The notes under the pieces are model-generated. The model had not been told where the DNA came from. It worked only from the letters and a program-made list of their open reading frames with translations, and ran no database searches. A DNA stretch of 64,000 bases. It comes from Flavobacterium chilense. Its GTDB lineage: Bacteria > Bacteroidota > Bacteroidia > Flavobacteriales > Flavobacteriaceae. The translations under genes were made by a program, and so were the position numbers. Location of the stretch: contig NZ_LSYT01000009.1 in the NCBI RefSeq assembly GCF_001602525.1, positions 1 to 64,000 on the forward strand, given 5' to 3'. Below are positions 17,450 to 26,160 of the stretch, in pieces (within the stretch, counting starts at the first letter, position 1; every line of letters begins with the position of its first letter).

Positions 17450-18577
17450 TTATATATCACATAATTTTTTTGTTGCTGATTCTAAAGTAAAATTGTCTTT
17501 TGCAAAACAAAAACGAATTAATCTTTGGTCTTTATGATCAGAATAAAAAGTAGAAATTGGAATCGCGGCAACGCCATGATCTATAATGAGTTTTTTACAA
17601 AAAGTAACATCGTCATCGTTTGAAATATTGGCATAAGAAGCCACCTGAAAGTAAGTTCCCTCACAAGGTTTTAATTCGAATGAACTGTTTTGAAGTAGTT
17701 TTTGAAAGTAATCTCGTTTTTCCTGATAGAATTTTCCTAAAAGATTGACATCTACAACATCTAAATATTCGCTTATGGCAGCTTGAGAAATACTGTTAAC
17801 GCTGAAAACCAGAAACTGATGTACTTTTTTAATTTCTTTCATCAAATGTTCAGGAGCAACGGTATAACCAATTTTCCAGCCTGTAATATGAAATGATTTT
17901 CCGAAAGAAGAAACCATTATGCAACGGTTTAAAAGGAAATCTTTGGTATGAGCCGAAATATGTTTTTCTTCGAAAGTAATATATTCATAGACTTCATCTG
18001 ATAAAACGAGAATGTCAGGAAATTTAGAAAGTAATTTTTCTAATTGAAGAAAATCAGATTCCGTTAAAATTTTTCCTGTTGGATTATGCGGATTGTTTAT
18101 GATTATCATCTTGGTTTTTGATGAACATGCTTTTTCAATCGTTTCCCAATTTGGAGTATAATCATCATTTAGGGCAACACGAACTGGTTTTGCATTGCAT
18201 AATAAAACAGGAGATTCGTATGAATCATAACTCGGATCCAGAATAATAACTTCGTCCCCGGTTTTTACCAAAGCTAAAATCGTAGTGAAAATTCCTTGAG
18301 TTGCGCCTGCAGTAACCAAAATCTCTGTTTCGGGAAGAATAGTTCTGTTGTATGAACTCTGAACCAGTTTTGCAATTTGATTCATCAAAGGCGGGAAACC
18401 TGCCATTGGTGTATATTGATGTACGTTTTCTTTGGATAATCTCGCAATAATATCAGTTAATCTTTCGTCTACAGGAAAGTTCGGAAATCCTTGTGAAAGA
18501 TTTATCGCATTATGTTCAGCTGCCATTTTAGACATTACTGTGAAAATGCTGGTGGTTACGTTTGGAAGTTTACTCAT
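17450..18577 (-). CDS. methionine aminotransferase (YbdL-like, PLP-dependent)
   Basis: This fold-type-I aminotransferase of 375 residues is close to E. coli YbdL along its whole length: IFTVMSKMA, AINLSQGFPNF, VTAGATQGIF, DPSYDSY, NNPHNPTG, SDEVYEY, and the PLP lysine in SSFGKSFHITGWK. YbdL prefers methionine, histidine and phenylalanine. The start codon is one of two adjacent ATGs (18580 or 18577) that overlap the stop of the upstream TonB-C gene, so the two are probably translationally coupled. Confidence 0.9.
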   Translation of the reverse strand: MSKLPNVTTSIFTVMSKMAAEHNAINLSQGFPNFPVDERLTDIIARLSKENVHQYTPMAGFPPLMNQIAKLVQSSYNRTILPETEILVTAGATQGIFTTILALVKTGDEVIILDPSYDSYESPVLLCNAKPVRVALNDDYTPNWETIEKACSSKTKMIIINNPHNPTGKILTESDFLQLEKLLSKFPDILVLSDEVYEYITFEEKHISAHTKDFLLNRCIMVSSFGKSFHITGWKIGYTVAPEHLMKEIKKVHQFLVFSVNSISQAAISEYLDVVDVNLLGKFYQEKRDYFQKLLQNSSFELKPCEGTYFQVASYANISNDDDVTFCKKLIIDHGVAAIPISTFYSDHKDQRLIRFCFAKDNFTLESATKKLCDI

Positions 18578-19085
18578 CATAATATACATCTATTGGTATT
18601 GTTAAATTATAGCGAACTCTTACAGGTGCTTGATTATGTATTCCAGGGATCCATTTTGGGCATTTTGTCAGAACACGAATTGCTTCCTTTCCTGTCCCGT
18701 AACCTTCATCTTTGGTGAATTTTATATCACTAAGCTTGCCGTCTTTTTCAACTATAAAATTAACATCGACTGTTCCTTTTACCTGAAGTTCTTCTTCGGG
18801 ATATTTAGTGTTTTGCCTAAGGAATTTTTGAAGTTTTTTTATTCCTCCTGGAAAATCAGGTTTTACATCTATCGAGTCAATATTGTAGATTGTGTTGTCT
18901 TCCTTGATTTGAATTTCACTATCGTCTGTGCTGGTATTTATTTCTGAAACAGCCTTTTTATCTTCATTAGTGGTAGTGACATTTTGTTCTGTATTCGGGT
19001 TTTTTGATACTTTTTTAGTATCAGGAGAAGAAATACATTGAGTGAAACAAACTGCAATTAAAATTGGATAAAATATTTTTTTCAT
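18570..19085 (-). CDS. lipoprotein with TonB C-terminal domain
   Basis: A 171-residue exported protein with a likely lipobox (FTQC, Cys 17) followed by a low-complexity Asn/Thr/Asp/Ser linker (about 20-70) and a TonB C-terminal fold (about 80-170: TKYPEEELQVKGTVDVNFI, then CPKWIPGIHNQAPVRVRYNL). It lacks the membrane helix of a true TonB energy transducer, so it may be an outer-membrane or periplasmic protein using this fold for binding. It sits between the RsmI-like gene (12-base gap) and the aminotransferase (overlap). Confidence 0.85.
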   Translation of the reverse strand: MKKIFYPILIAVCFTQCISSPDTKKVSKNPNTEQNVTTTNEDKKAVSEINTSTDDSEIQIKEDNTIYNIDSIDVKPDFPGGIKKLQKFLRQNTKYPEEELQVKGTVDVNFIVEKDGKLSDIKFTKDEGYGTGKEAIRVLTKCPKWIPGIHNQAPVRVRYNLTIPIDVYYDE

Positions 19086-19097
19086 AAATGATGTTTT

Positions 19098-19811
19098 TTA
19101 CATTTTATGAATAATAAAAATCGTTGGTCTGTTATGTAAATCAACTTTTAATTTTTTCCAATCTGCAACACGCATTGTTTTAATGAATTCTGTTGGTAGA
19201 GTAATATCAGTTGCAATACAAAGGTGAGTCGAAGGATTTACAATTTGCAAAATATCTTCAACCAATTTATTGTTTCTGTATGGAGTTTCTATAAAAATCT
19301 GAGATTGATTTTTATCCTGAGATAATTTCTCAAAATGTTTTAATGCCGATTTTTTCTCATCTTTATCAATGGGTAAATATCCGTTGAAGGTAAAGCTTTG
19401 TCCATTCATTCCGGAAGCCATCATCGCTAATAAGATAGAAGAAGGTCCAACTAATGGTATTACCTGAATACCTTTTTCATGTGCCAGTTTTACAATTACA
19501 GCGCCAGGATCAGCAACTCCGGGACAACCCGCTTCGCTCATTAAGCCAACATTTTTGCCTTCTAATAATGGTTTGATAAAGTCAAGATGTTCGCTTGGTT
19601 CAGTACGTTTGTTTAAGGTAAAAAGTATTAGTTCTGATTGTTTTTTCTCAGGAGAAACTGCTTTTATAGATTTTCTGGCTGTTTTTTCATTTTCAACAAT
19701 ATAATAATCTATAAAATCAATACTTCTTTTTACAGTTTGTGGTAAAACGTCCATTGGATCGCTTTCGCCCATTGTTGTTGGAATTAGATATAATTTTCCT
19801 GGAAGTTTCAT
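19098..19811 (-). CDS. SAM-dependent methylase, RsmI-like
   Basis: This 237-residue tetrapyrrole-methylase-fold protein resembles RsmI, which 2'-O-methylates C1402 of 16S rRNA. The typical segments are GKLYLIPTTMGE at the N terminus, LMSEAGCPGVADPG (SAM-binding loop), PLVGPSSIL and FIETPYRNN. It is shorter than RsmI (about 280) and lacks the usual C-terminal part. Bacteroidota often carry an RsmI and such a shorter paralogue, so the rRNA target is not certain. It is in the dnaA-led string. Confidence 0.85.
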   Translation of the reverse strand: MKLPGKLYLIPTTMGESDPMDVLPQTVKRSIDFIDYYIVENEKTARKSIKAVSPEKKQSELILFTLNKRTEPSEHLDFIKPLLEGKNVGLMSEAGCPGVADPGAVIVKLAHEKGIQVIPLVGPSSILLAMMASGMNGQSFTFNGYLPIDKDEKKSALKHFEKLSQDKNQSQIFIETPYRNNKLVEDILQIVNPSTHLCIATDITLPTEFIKTMRVADWKKLKVDLHNRPTIFIIHKM

Positions 19812-19885
19812 TTTGTGATATTTTATAGTTTAAAAACAAAAATGTATCTCAATTATTGAATCCAATAACTGAAATACAAGCTAAA

Positions 19886-20353
19886 TTATGAATGCTTTTT
19901 GATGAGTTTTTGAGCAATGATTTCGGCAACTTCATCTAACATTTCGTATACATTATCAAAACCGTTTGCTGCTCCAAAATAAGGATCCGGTACATCTACA
20001 TTTTCACCGGGAAATAATTCATTTAGAATAAGGGAAACTTTGTTTTTATGCTCCTGAGTTTTGGCCAGCTGAATTACGTCGCGATAATTAGAATTATCCA
20101 TAACGTAGATGTAATCAAAATCGTCGAAATCAGAAGTTTTAAATTGTCTGCCTTTTTGATTATCAATGCTTAAGCCGTTTTTTCGGGCAACTGCAATTGA
20201 ACGTTTGTCAGGTGCATGACCTACATGCCATGATCCGGTTCCGGCAGAATCAATGCTAAATTTATCCTGAGGTAATTTTGATGCTAAAATGCCTTCGGCT
20301 AAAGGTGACCTGCAAATGTTACCTAAACAAACCATTAAAATTTTTACTGGCAT
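19886..20353 (-). CDS. low-molecular-weight protein-tyrosine phosphatase
   Basis: A 155-residue phosphatase with the P-loop CLGNICRS (Cys9-x5-Arg15) and the general acid in VPDPYFG (Asp near 122). These enzymes remove phosphate from protein tyrosine and often regulate tyrosine kinases in polysaccharide export. It lies 9 bases downstream of dnaA with no terminator between, so it is likely cotranscribed with dnaA. Confidence 0.95.
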   Translation of the reverse strand: MPVKILMVCLGNICRSPLAEGILASKLPQDKFSIDSAGTGSWHVGHAPDKRSIAVARKNGLSIDNQKGRQFKTSDFDDFDYIYVMDNSNYRDVIQLAKTQEHKNKVSLILNELFPGENVDVPDPYFGAANGFDNVYEMLDEVAEIIAQKLIKKHS

Positions 20354-20362
20354 GATTCGCGT

Positions 20363-21790
20363 TTATAGCGTTAGTTTTTTGTTGATGTCTTCGACAAATT
20401 TTTTGAATTGTTTGTCTGTAGAAACTAAATTGTCAACGGTTTTACAAGCATGTAATACGGTAGCGTGATCGCGGTCTCCAATTTGTGAACCAATGTTTGC
20501 CAAAGAAGCTTTAGTAAATTTCTTTGCAAAAAACATAGCCAATTGTCTTGCCTGAACAACGTGCCTTTTTCTGGTTTTAGACTGAAGTGTTTCAATATCC
20601 AACTGAAAATAATCGGATACAATTTTTTGAATATAATCGATAGAGATTTCTCTCTTAACGTTTTTAACAAATTTCTCTACAACGCTTTTTGCCAGTTCAA
20701 TTGTAACCTCTTTTTTATTGAAAGAAGATTGAGCAATTAATGAGATGATAGCACCTTCAAGTTCTCTAACATTAGATTTAATGTTGCGGGCAACGTATTC
20801 AATAATATCTTCTGGCATTTCAACACCATCACGATATAGGATATTTTTTAAGATCGAAATTCTGGTTTCGTAATCTGGCTGGTGTAACTCTGCAGATAAT
20901 CCCCATTTAAAACGGGATAACAAACGTTGCTCGATATCCTGCATATCAACAGGAGCTTTGTCTGAAGTTAGAATTACCTGTTTACCGTTTTGGTGCAAGT
21001 AGTTGAAAATGTGGAAAAATACGTCCTGAGTTCCTGATTTTCCAGATAAAAACTGAACATCATCAATAATCAAAACGTCGATTAATTGGTAAAAGTGAAT
21101 GAAATCGTTACGATTGTTCTTTTTAACCGAATCAATATATTGTTGTGTGAAAATCTCGGCAGAAATATATAAAACCGTCTTTTCAGGGTATTTATCTTTA
21201 ACTTCTACACCTATAGCGTGTGCTAAGTGTGTTTTTCCTAAACCAACTCCACCAAAAATCAACAACGGATTAAATGATGTTCCTCCTGGTTTATTGGCAA
21301 CAGCCATACCGGCAGAACGGGCTAAACGGTTTGAATCTCCTTCTAAGAAATTATCAAAACTGTAGTTAGGGTTTAACTGTGATTCGATTTTTAAATTTCT
21401 GATTCCCGGAATTACAAACGGATTTTTTAGTTCAGGATTTAGGTTTTTAAACGGAGCATCAACCTCTTGAGGTTTCATTGGTACTCTGTTCGAACTTGGT
21501 AATTGCTCAGTAAATGGTTGTTTATTGCCATAAGTGTTCTCCATTTTAATTTTATAGAGTAACTTTGCATTTTTTCCCAGTTCTTTGGTAAGTGCAACTT
21601 TCAATAATTTAACGTAGTGTTCTTCTAACCATTCGTAGAAAAATTTACTAGGTACTTGAATGTATAACGCGTTGTCGGTTAGCTCAACTGATTTGATTGG
21701 TTCAAACCAAGTTTTGTATGCCTGGTCTTGAATATTGTCTTTTATAAAGGACAAACAGTTTTCCCATACCGATTGAGCAGTTTTAGTCAT
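20363..21790 (-). CDS. dnaA: chromosomal replication initiator DnaA
   Basis: This ATP-dependent initiator protein (475 residues) binds oriC and opens it. Domain I is N-terminal (about 1-80) and is followed by a linker of about 60 residues. AAA+ domain III carries Walker A GGVGLGKTH and Walker B LIIDDVQFL. Domain IV ends with the DnaA-box-binding signature GDRDHATVLHACK. The gene heads a minus-strand string. I looked for a cluster of TTATCCACA boxes near it and did not find one, so the origin is not evident in this window. Confidence 0.97.
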   Translation of the reverse strand: MTKTAQSVWENCLSFIKDNIQDQAYKTWFEPIKSVELTDNALYIQVPSKFFYEWLEEHYVKLLKVALTKELGKNAKLLYKIKMENTYGNKQPFTEQLPSSNRVPMKPQEVDAPFKNLNPELKNPFVIPGIRNLKIESQLNPNYSFDNFLEGDSNRLARSAGMAVANKPGGTSFNPLLIFGGVGLGKTHLAHAIGVEVKDKYPEKTVLYISAEIFTQQYIDSVKKNNRNDFIHFYQLIDVLIIDDVQFLSGKSGTQDVFFHIFNYLHQNGKQVILTSDKAPVDMQDIEQRLLSRFKWGLSAELHQPDYETRISILKNILYRDGVEMPEDIIEYVARNIKSNVRELEGAIISLIAQSSFNKKEVTIELAKSVVEKFVKNVKREISIDYIQKIVSDYFQLDIETLQSKTRKRHVVQARQLAMFFAKKFTKASLANIGSQIGDRDHATVLHACKTVDNLVSTDKQFKKFVEDINKKLTL

Positions 21791-21977
21791 AGATTCAAAT
21801 AAATTTTTATATTATTGATAAAGATTCTCCTAATAAAAAAGGAGCAATTTTATTCCGTATTTCGGGATAACAAATATGTGAACAAATTTCTTTAAAAAAA
21901 AATATTTTAGGCTCAAATTTTATAAAAAAAAGTTGTAAGTGAACTTTTAAAAGTTAAATTTTTTTAATACATAATTA

Positions 21978-22382
21978 ATGAAAAATCATCAAACTCAAGT
22001 ACGCGTTCGTTACTCAGAAACGGATCAAATGGGAGTTGTTTATCACGGAAATTACGTTCCTTATTTTGAGATAGGACGCGTTGAATGGCTTAGAAATAAA
22101 GGGGTTTCGTATAAAAGCATGGAAGAAAGCGGTATTGGATTGCCTATTGTTTCTATGCAAATAAATTATAAAAAATCTGCTCGTTACGATGAGCTTCTTA
22201 CAATTCATACTACTTTCAAAAGTCAATCCTCAGTGAAGATCGAATTTGACTGCGCGATTTATAACGAGGCGAATGAGTTATTAACAACTGCAGTGTTTAT
22301 TTTAGTATTTGTATCGTTAAAAACAGGTCGACCAACTGCACCTCCGGATTATATTTTAGAATTATTTAAAACACTGGTATAA
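21978..22382 (+). CDS. acyl-CoA thioesterase, YbgC/4HBT family
   Basis: This 134-residue hotdog-fold thioesterase has the signature SETDQMGVVYHGNYVPYFE, with the likely catalytic Asp16, followed by RVEWLR. YbgC-type enzymes hydrolyse acyl-CoA or acyl-ACP and in some bacteria associate with the Tol-Pal envelope genes. No tol genes are next to it. It is divergent from dnaA. Confidence 0.9.
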   Translation: MKNHQTQVRVRYSETDQMGVVYHGNYVPYFEIGRVEWLRNKGVSYKSMEESGIGLPIVSMQINYKKSARYDELLTIHTTFKSQSSVKIEFDCAIYNEANELLTTAVFILVFVSLKTGRPTAPPDYILELFKTLV

Positions 22383-22413
22383 TTGTTAAAATGCGACAGG
22401 TTTTAATGTCAAT

Positions 22414-23046
22414 TTATATAATTTTAATGTCGATTTCAAACATTAAATCAAAAATGTCGAATATTAATTCGGCATTTTTTTTTCGTGTTTTGGTCTTTAT
22501 TATACCAACCGGAAGACCAGAATCCTCGTTAATCTGCATTTCCTGAGAAATAATTTCGAGTTTTTTTTCTTTAATAACGCGCATCACTTTGTTCATGTTT
22601 TTATAATCAAAAGAGATTAAAAAGTGAACATCGATTGTTTTTTCGATGATTTCACAAATTTCAAGCGTCATTTGTGCTGTTGTTTTATAAGCAGTGATTA
22701 ATCCGCCAACACCTAATTTAATTCCGCCAAAAATCCGAACCACAACAACCAGAACGTTTGTTATGCCAAAAGATTGTATTTGTCCATAAATAGGGGCTCC
22801 GGCAGTATTGCTTGGTTCGCCGTCATCATTGGCGCGATAGGATATTTTTGGAGCTGTTCCTAATTGATAGGCGTAACAATAGTGAACGGCATGAGGATGT
22901 TGTTTTTTTAAGTTTTCTATAATAGGTTTTACCTCGTCTTCACTTTCTATAGGAAATGCGTAGCCAAAGAATTTACTTCCTTTTTCTTTAAAAAGGACTT
23001 CTTCAGATTCAAAAGCAATGGTTTGGTAAGTATCGTTGTATTCCAA
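22414..23046 (-). CDS. YigZ/IMPACT-family protein
   Basis: The 210-residue protein has the IMPACT N-terminal domain: GSKFFGYAFPIESEDE, HAVHYCYAYQLG, NDDGEPSNTAGAPI and RIFGGIKLGVGGL. A smaller C-terminal domain has the elongation-factor-G-like fold found in YigZ. The bacterial function is unknown, although the eukaryotic relative regulates the kinase GCN2. It is the third gene of a ribD-HAD-yigZ unit, 9 bases after the HAD gene. Confidence 0.92.
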   Translation of the reverse strand: MEYNDTYQTIAFESEEVLFKEKGSKFFGYAFPIESEDEVKPIIENLKKQHPHAVHYCYAYQLGTAPKISYRANDDGEPSNTAGAPIYGQIQSFGITNVLVVVVRIFGGIKLGVGGLITAYKTTAQMTLEICEIIEKTIDVHFLISFDYKNMNKVMRVIKEKKLEIISQEMQINEDSGLPVGIIKTKTRKKNAELIFDIFDLMFEIDIKII

Positions 23047-23055
23047 AAGTATTGT

Positions 23056-23658
23056 TTAAAGTAATTTTTTTTCAAATAAGTCTACTACATCTTCCTGGCC
23101 TACTTGTAAGTTCCATACATGAAAACCTAAAGCTGCAGCAGAATCTGTGTTTTCTTTTTTATCATCTACAAACAAAGTACGTTTTGGAGATAATTCATGT
23201 TTATTAATTAGGTATTGAAAAACTTCTGTATTTGGTTTTCGCATTCCAATCTCAAAAGAAAAATAAACTTTTTCAAAGCATTGGTAAAAATCGCTGTAAA
23301 ACGAAATACCGGTTTTGTTTTCGAAAGTTTCAATATGAATAGAGTCTGTGTTGCTTAATAAAAACAAGCGATATTTTTTTGAAAGCATTTGCAGGAACTC
23401 TAATCGGTACAAAGGGAAATCGGCTAAAATTGCATTCCATGCTTCCAGGATCTCTTCGATAGAAGCATTTGGGATTTCTTTTTGAAAACCAGTCAAAAAA
23501 TCATCATGCGAAATATCTCCGGTTTCAAACAAAAGGTTCAGGCGGTCCAATGCTGGACTCCATTCTTTAAGACCTAATTTCTGTAGTCCTGAAATGGTAG
23601 CTTGTTTGTCTAAATTGATAAAAATATCTCCAAAGTCAAAAATTATAGTATCAATCAT
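23056..23658 (-). CDS. HAD-superfamily hydrolase (YihX-like)
   Basis: This 200-residue haloacid-dehalogenase-like phosphatase has motif I FDFGDIFINLD (nucleophile Asp8; the usual second Asp is Gly, as in YihX-type proteins), motif II LLSNTD, the lysine in GMRKPNTEVF, and motif IV LFVDDKKEN. The substrate is probably a small phosphorylated metabolite. It overlaps the end of ribD by 8 bases. A phosphatase is needed in riboflavin synthesis after RibD, which makes that role worth considering, but nothing in the sequence proves it. Confidence 0.88.
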   Translation of the reverse strand: MIDTIIFDFGDIFINLDKQATISGLQKLGLKEWSPALDRLNLLFETGDISHDDFLTGFQKEIPNASIEEILEAWNAILADFPLYRLEFLQMLSKKYRLFLLSNTDSIHIETFENKTGISFYSDFYQCFEKVYFSFEIGMRKPNTEVFQYLINKHELSPKRTLFVDDKKENTDSAAALGFHVWNLQVGQEDVVDLFEKKLL

Positions 23659-24700
23659 GATTTCTAATATTAATTAATTCGTCGCTTTGAATGTAAGTTC
23701 TGGTTACGTTTTTCTTTTGAATTATCGGAGCTTGTATTCCTTTTTTGAAAATAGTTTTACCAACAAAAATTCGGGCTTCATCCCAAAGATTTTGATCAAT
23801 AAAAGTTTGTAAAGTTTGTAATCCGCCTTCAATAATGACTGATTGAATTTGATTTTGATACAAAACAGTCAAAATTTGCGGAATTATATTTTGTTTAAAA
23901 TCAATTACTTCAAAGATAGTGTTTTCTGTCGAAATAGCAGTTTCAGATTTTGTAAATACAATCGTTTTTACACTGTTGTCAAAAATAAAACTGTCTTTAG
24001 AAATACGGTTATTCTGATCTAAAACAACTCTTACAGGATTGGTTCCTGACCAGTCTCTGGTATTCAGTTTTGGATTATCATCGATAACAGTTTGTGTGCC
24101 TGCTAAAATGGCTTGTTCTTCGCTTCGCCATTTATGCACCAATTGTCTCGAATAGGTATTGGTAATCCAAACAGGTTTTCGTTCCTGATTAGACTCCTTT
24201 TCAGGAGCTAAAAAACCGTCCTGGCTTTCGGCCCATTTAAGGATAATATAAGGTCGCTTTTTTTGATGAAAAGTAAAAAAGCGTTTATTAAGTTCATTAC
24301 ATTCTTTTTCTAAAACACCTACAATTACATTTGCACCAGCTGCAATTAGTTTCTTAATGCCGTTTCCTGCTACTTTTTCATTGGGATCTACAGTTCCAAC
24401 CACTACATTTGGAATTTCATTCGCTATAATAAGATCACAGCAGGGAGGTGTTTTTCCAAAATGACTGCAAGGTTCCAGGCTAACATAAATAGTAGCTTTT
24501 TTTAAAAGCGATTTATCTTTTACAGATCTTACTGCATTTACTTCGGCATGAGGTTCTCCTGCCTTTTTGTGCCACCCTTCGCCAATAATTTTACCTTCAT
24601 AAATAATTACACTTCCTACCATTGGATTTGGATAAGTTGTTCCAAAACCGTTTTGCGCAAGTTCAATGCATCGTCTGATATATTTTTCATGTGTATTCAC
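23651..24700 (-). CDS. ribD: bifunctional riboflavin deaminase-reductase RibD
   Basis: This enzyme deaminates and then reduces the pyrimidine intermediate of riboflavin synthesis. The N-terminal deaminase has the zinc motifs HAE (in GEPHAEVNAV) and PCSHFGKTPPC, and the C-terminal reductase covers about 150-349. I start it at GTG 24700 (MNTHEKYIRRC), giving 349 residues. The longer ATG frame to 24766 has unrelated sequence and crosses a minus-strand -7 box (24705-24712) lying just 4 bases before the GTG. The message may therefore be leaderless. Confidence 0.93.
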   Translation of the reverse strand: MNTHEKYIRRCIELAQNGFGTTYPNPMVGSVIIYEGKIIGEGWHKKAGEPHAEVNAVRSVKDKSLLKKATIYVSLEPCSHFGKTPPCCDLIIANEIPNVVVGTVDPNEKVAGNGIKKLIAAGANVIVGVLEKECNELNKRFFTFHQKKRPYIILKWAESQDGFLAPEKESNQERKPVWITNTYSRQLVHKWRSEEQAILAGTQTVIDDNPKLNTRDWSGTNPVRVVLDQNNRISKDSFIFDNSVKTIVFTKSETAISTENTIFEVIDFKQNIIPQILTVLYQNQIQSVIIEGGLQTLQTFIDQNLWDEARIFVGKTIFKKGIQAPIIQKKNVTRTYIQSDELINIRNHD

Positions 24701-24704
24701 CCTG

Positions 24705-24712
24705 CAAAAGTA
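24705..24712 (-). promoter_or_regulatory. -7 promoter box for ribD, next to its start codon
   Basis: On the minus strand it reads TACTTTTG, a match to TAnnTTTG, ending 4 bases before the GTG start codon. Transcription would begin at or within a few bases of the start codon. Confidence 0.6.
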
Positions 24713-24796
24713 ATTATTTTTGAGTTTTCTGTCGAAAGTTCTCAGAAATGTTATGAAACAATCCAAATAGTTATAAAACTATCGAAAAAGTATTTT

Positions 24797-24804
24797 TATT
24801 TTTG
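24797..24804 (+). promoter_or_regulatory. -7 promoter box for the GNAT gene
   Basis: TATTTTTG matches TAnnTTTG, 23 bases before the start at 24828. It is divergent from the ribD promoter about 90 bases away. Confidence 0.55.
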
Positions 24805-24827
24805 TGAGGATATAATGAAATTAGAAT

Positions 24828-25313
24828 ATGAAAAACTGGACTATCAGAAAAATTGAAAAAGATGATAATGGAGCGGTTGCTCAATTAATACGATCGGTTT
24901 TTGATGAAATGGAAATCCCAAAAGTAGGTACGGCATACGAAGATCCGTATTTAGATTTTATGTTTGAAGAATACAACAAGCCCAAAGCTGCTTATTTTGT
25001 GGTTGAAGCTGATCATAAAATTGTAGGTTGTTGCGGAATTGCTCCTTTAGAAAACGGAGATCCGGAAATTTGCGAATTGCAAAAAATGTATTTCTTGCCT
25101 GAAACGCGTGGTTTAGGAATTGGAAGCGAAATGATGAAAATATGTCTGGATAAAGCCAGAGATTTTGGATTTGTGAAATGCTATATAGAAACGATGCCTT
25201 TTATGCATTCTGCTCAAAAATTATACAAAAAATCAGGATTCGAATATTTAGATGCCCCATTAGGAAATACCGGGCACAGTTCTTGTCCGGTTTGGATGCT
25301 AAAAGTTTTATAA
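24828..25313 (+). CDS. GNAT-family N-acetyltransferase
   Basis: This 161-residue protein has a complete GNAT core: beta strands with YFVVEADHKIVGCCGIAPL, the acetyl-CoA loop LPETRGLGIGSEMM (Q/RxxGxG/A type), and the C-terminal SAQKLYKKSGFEYL. The substrate is unknown. Four bases separate it from a lipoprotein gene, and prmC follows, so these three may be one transcript. Confidence 0.9.
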   Translation: MKNWTIRKIEKDDNGAVAQLIRSVFDEMEIPKVGTAYEDPYLDFMFEEYNKPKAAYFVVEADHKIVGCCGIAPLENGDPEICELQKMYFLPETRGLGIGSEMMKICLDKARDFGFVKCYIETMPFMHSAQKLYKKSGFEYLDAPLGNTGHSSCPVWMLKVL

Positions 25314-25317
25314 GCTT

Positions 25318-26127
25318 ATGAAAAAAATTATTCTTGGAATTGTTTTGGTTTCAGTTTTATGTTCTTGTAACAAAACTCAGGAAAAGAAAACAGATAAAAA
25401 AGCAGATATTGTCAAGCAGTCTTCTGCAAAAGATTCGGTTTCTGTTAATGAGAAAACTTCTGATGAAGAGTTTAAAAATGACTTTGATATTCTGTTGCCA
25501 AGAAGTTACAGGAGTTATGAAGGTAAAAATCCCGCTTTAGAATTAACTGAAAACTGGATGGCTTTGTATGAAGAAAACGGATCTTATTATTTAGGAAAAG
25601 CCGGTTTTAAAATTGATAAAGGATTTGATGATTGTTCAGGAGATTCATTAGTGTCAATTCTTCCCATTAATAAAACCATTATTTATCTGGACAATACGGA
25701 TTTGAAAACCGGAAAAATAAAATCTTTAAAAATAAGTAAAGATAAAATCTGGCCTAAAGAAAAAATAACATTAAACTTTAACAATATCGATTATGTTTTA
25801 AGGGGCGAAGGAAAAGTTCTTTCTGAAGAAAAAGTTTATACAGATGGAGATAAACAGGAAGTTTACAAGAAAGTAGAACATTATAAGCTTTATCTAAAAT
25901 CAGGAAATTCTAAAGAAGAACTGCTTTTAACAGAAGAAGCGTTTAACGATACATTTGTAGTATTGCTCTTTGCAGGAGATATTGATGGAGACGGAAAGCT
26001 GGATTTTGTATTTGGTGCCAATAGAGATTATGAAGAAGAACGTGTAATCTTGTTTCTTTCGTCAAAAGCTAAAAATGGAGATGTCATAAAAAAAGTTTCA
26101 GAAATAGCAGTTCAGTTTGATTGCTAA
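25318..26127 (+). CDS. lipoprotein with an FG-GAP-like calcium-binding repeat
   Basis: I do not recognise a named family for this 269-residue protein. It has a lipobox (LCSC, Cys 17), then a charged linker rich in Lys and Ser, and a mature domain ending in a DIDGDGKLDFVFG motif of the FG-GAP/VCBS calcium-binding type. It shares its layout (lipobox, charged linker, DGDGK motif) with the shorter lipoprotein at 42393-43010. Confidence 0.8.
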   Translation: MKKIILGIVLVSVLCSCNKTQEKKTDKKADIVKQSSAKDSVSVNEKTSDEEFKNDFDILLPRSYRSYEGKNPALELTENWMALYEENGSYYLGKAGFKIDKGFDDCSGDSLVSILPINKTIIYLDNTDLKTGKIKSLKISKDKIWPKEKITLNFNNIDYVLRGEGKVLSEEKVYTDGDKQEVYKKVEHYKLYLKSGNSKEELLLTEEAFNDTFVVLLFAGDIDGDGKLDFVFGANRDYEEERVILFLSSKAKNGDVIKKVSEIAVQFDC

Positions 26128-26160
26128 TCAAATCTTTTTCTAATAAGAGATATAAAAAAA

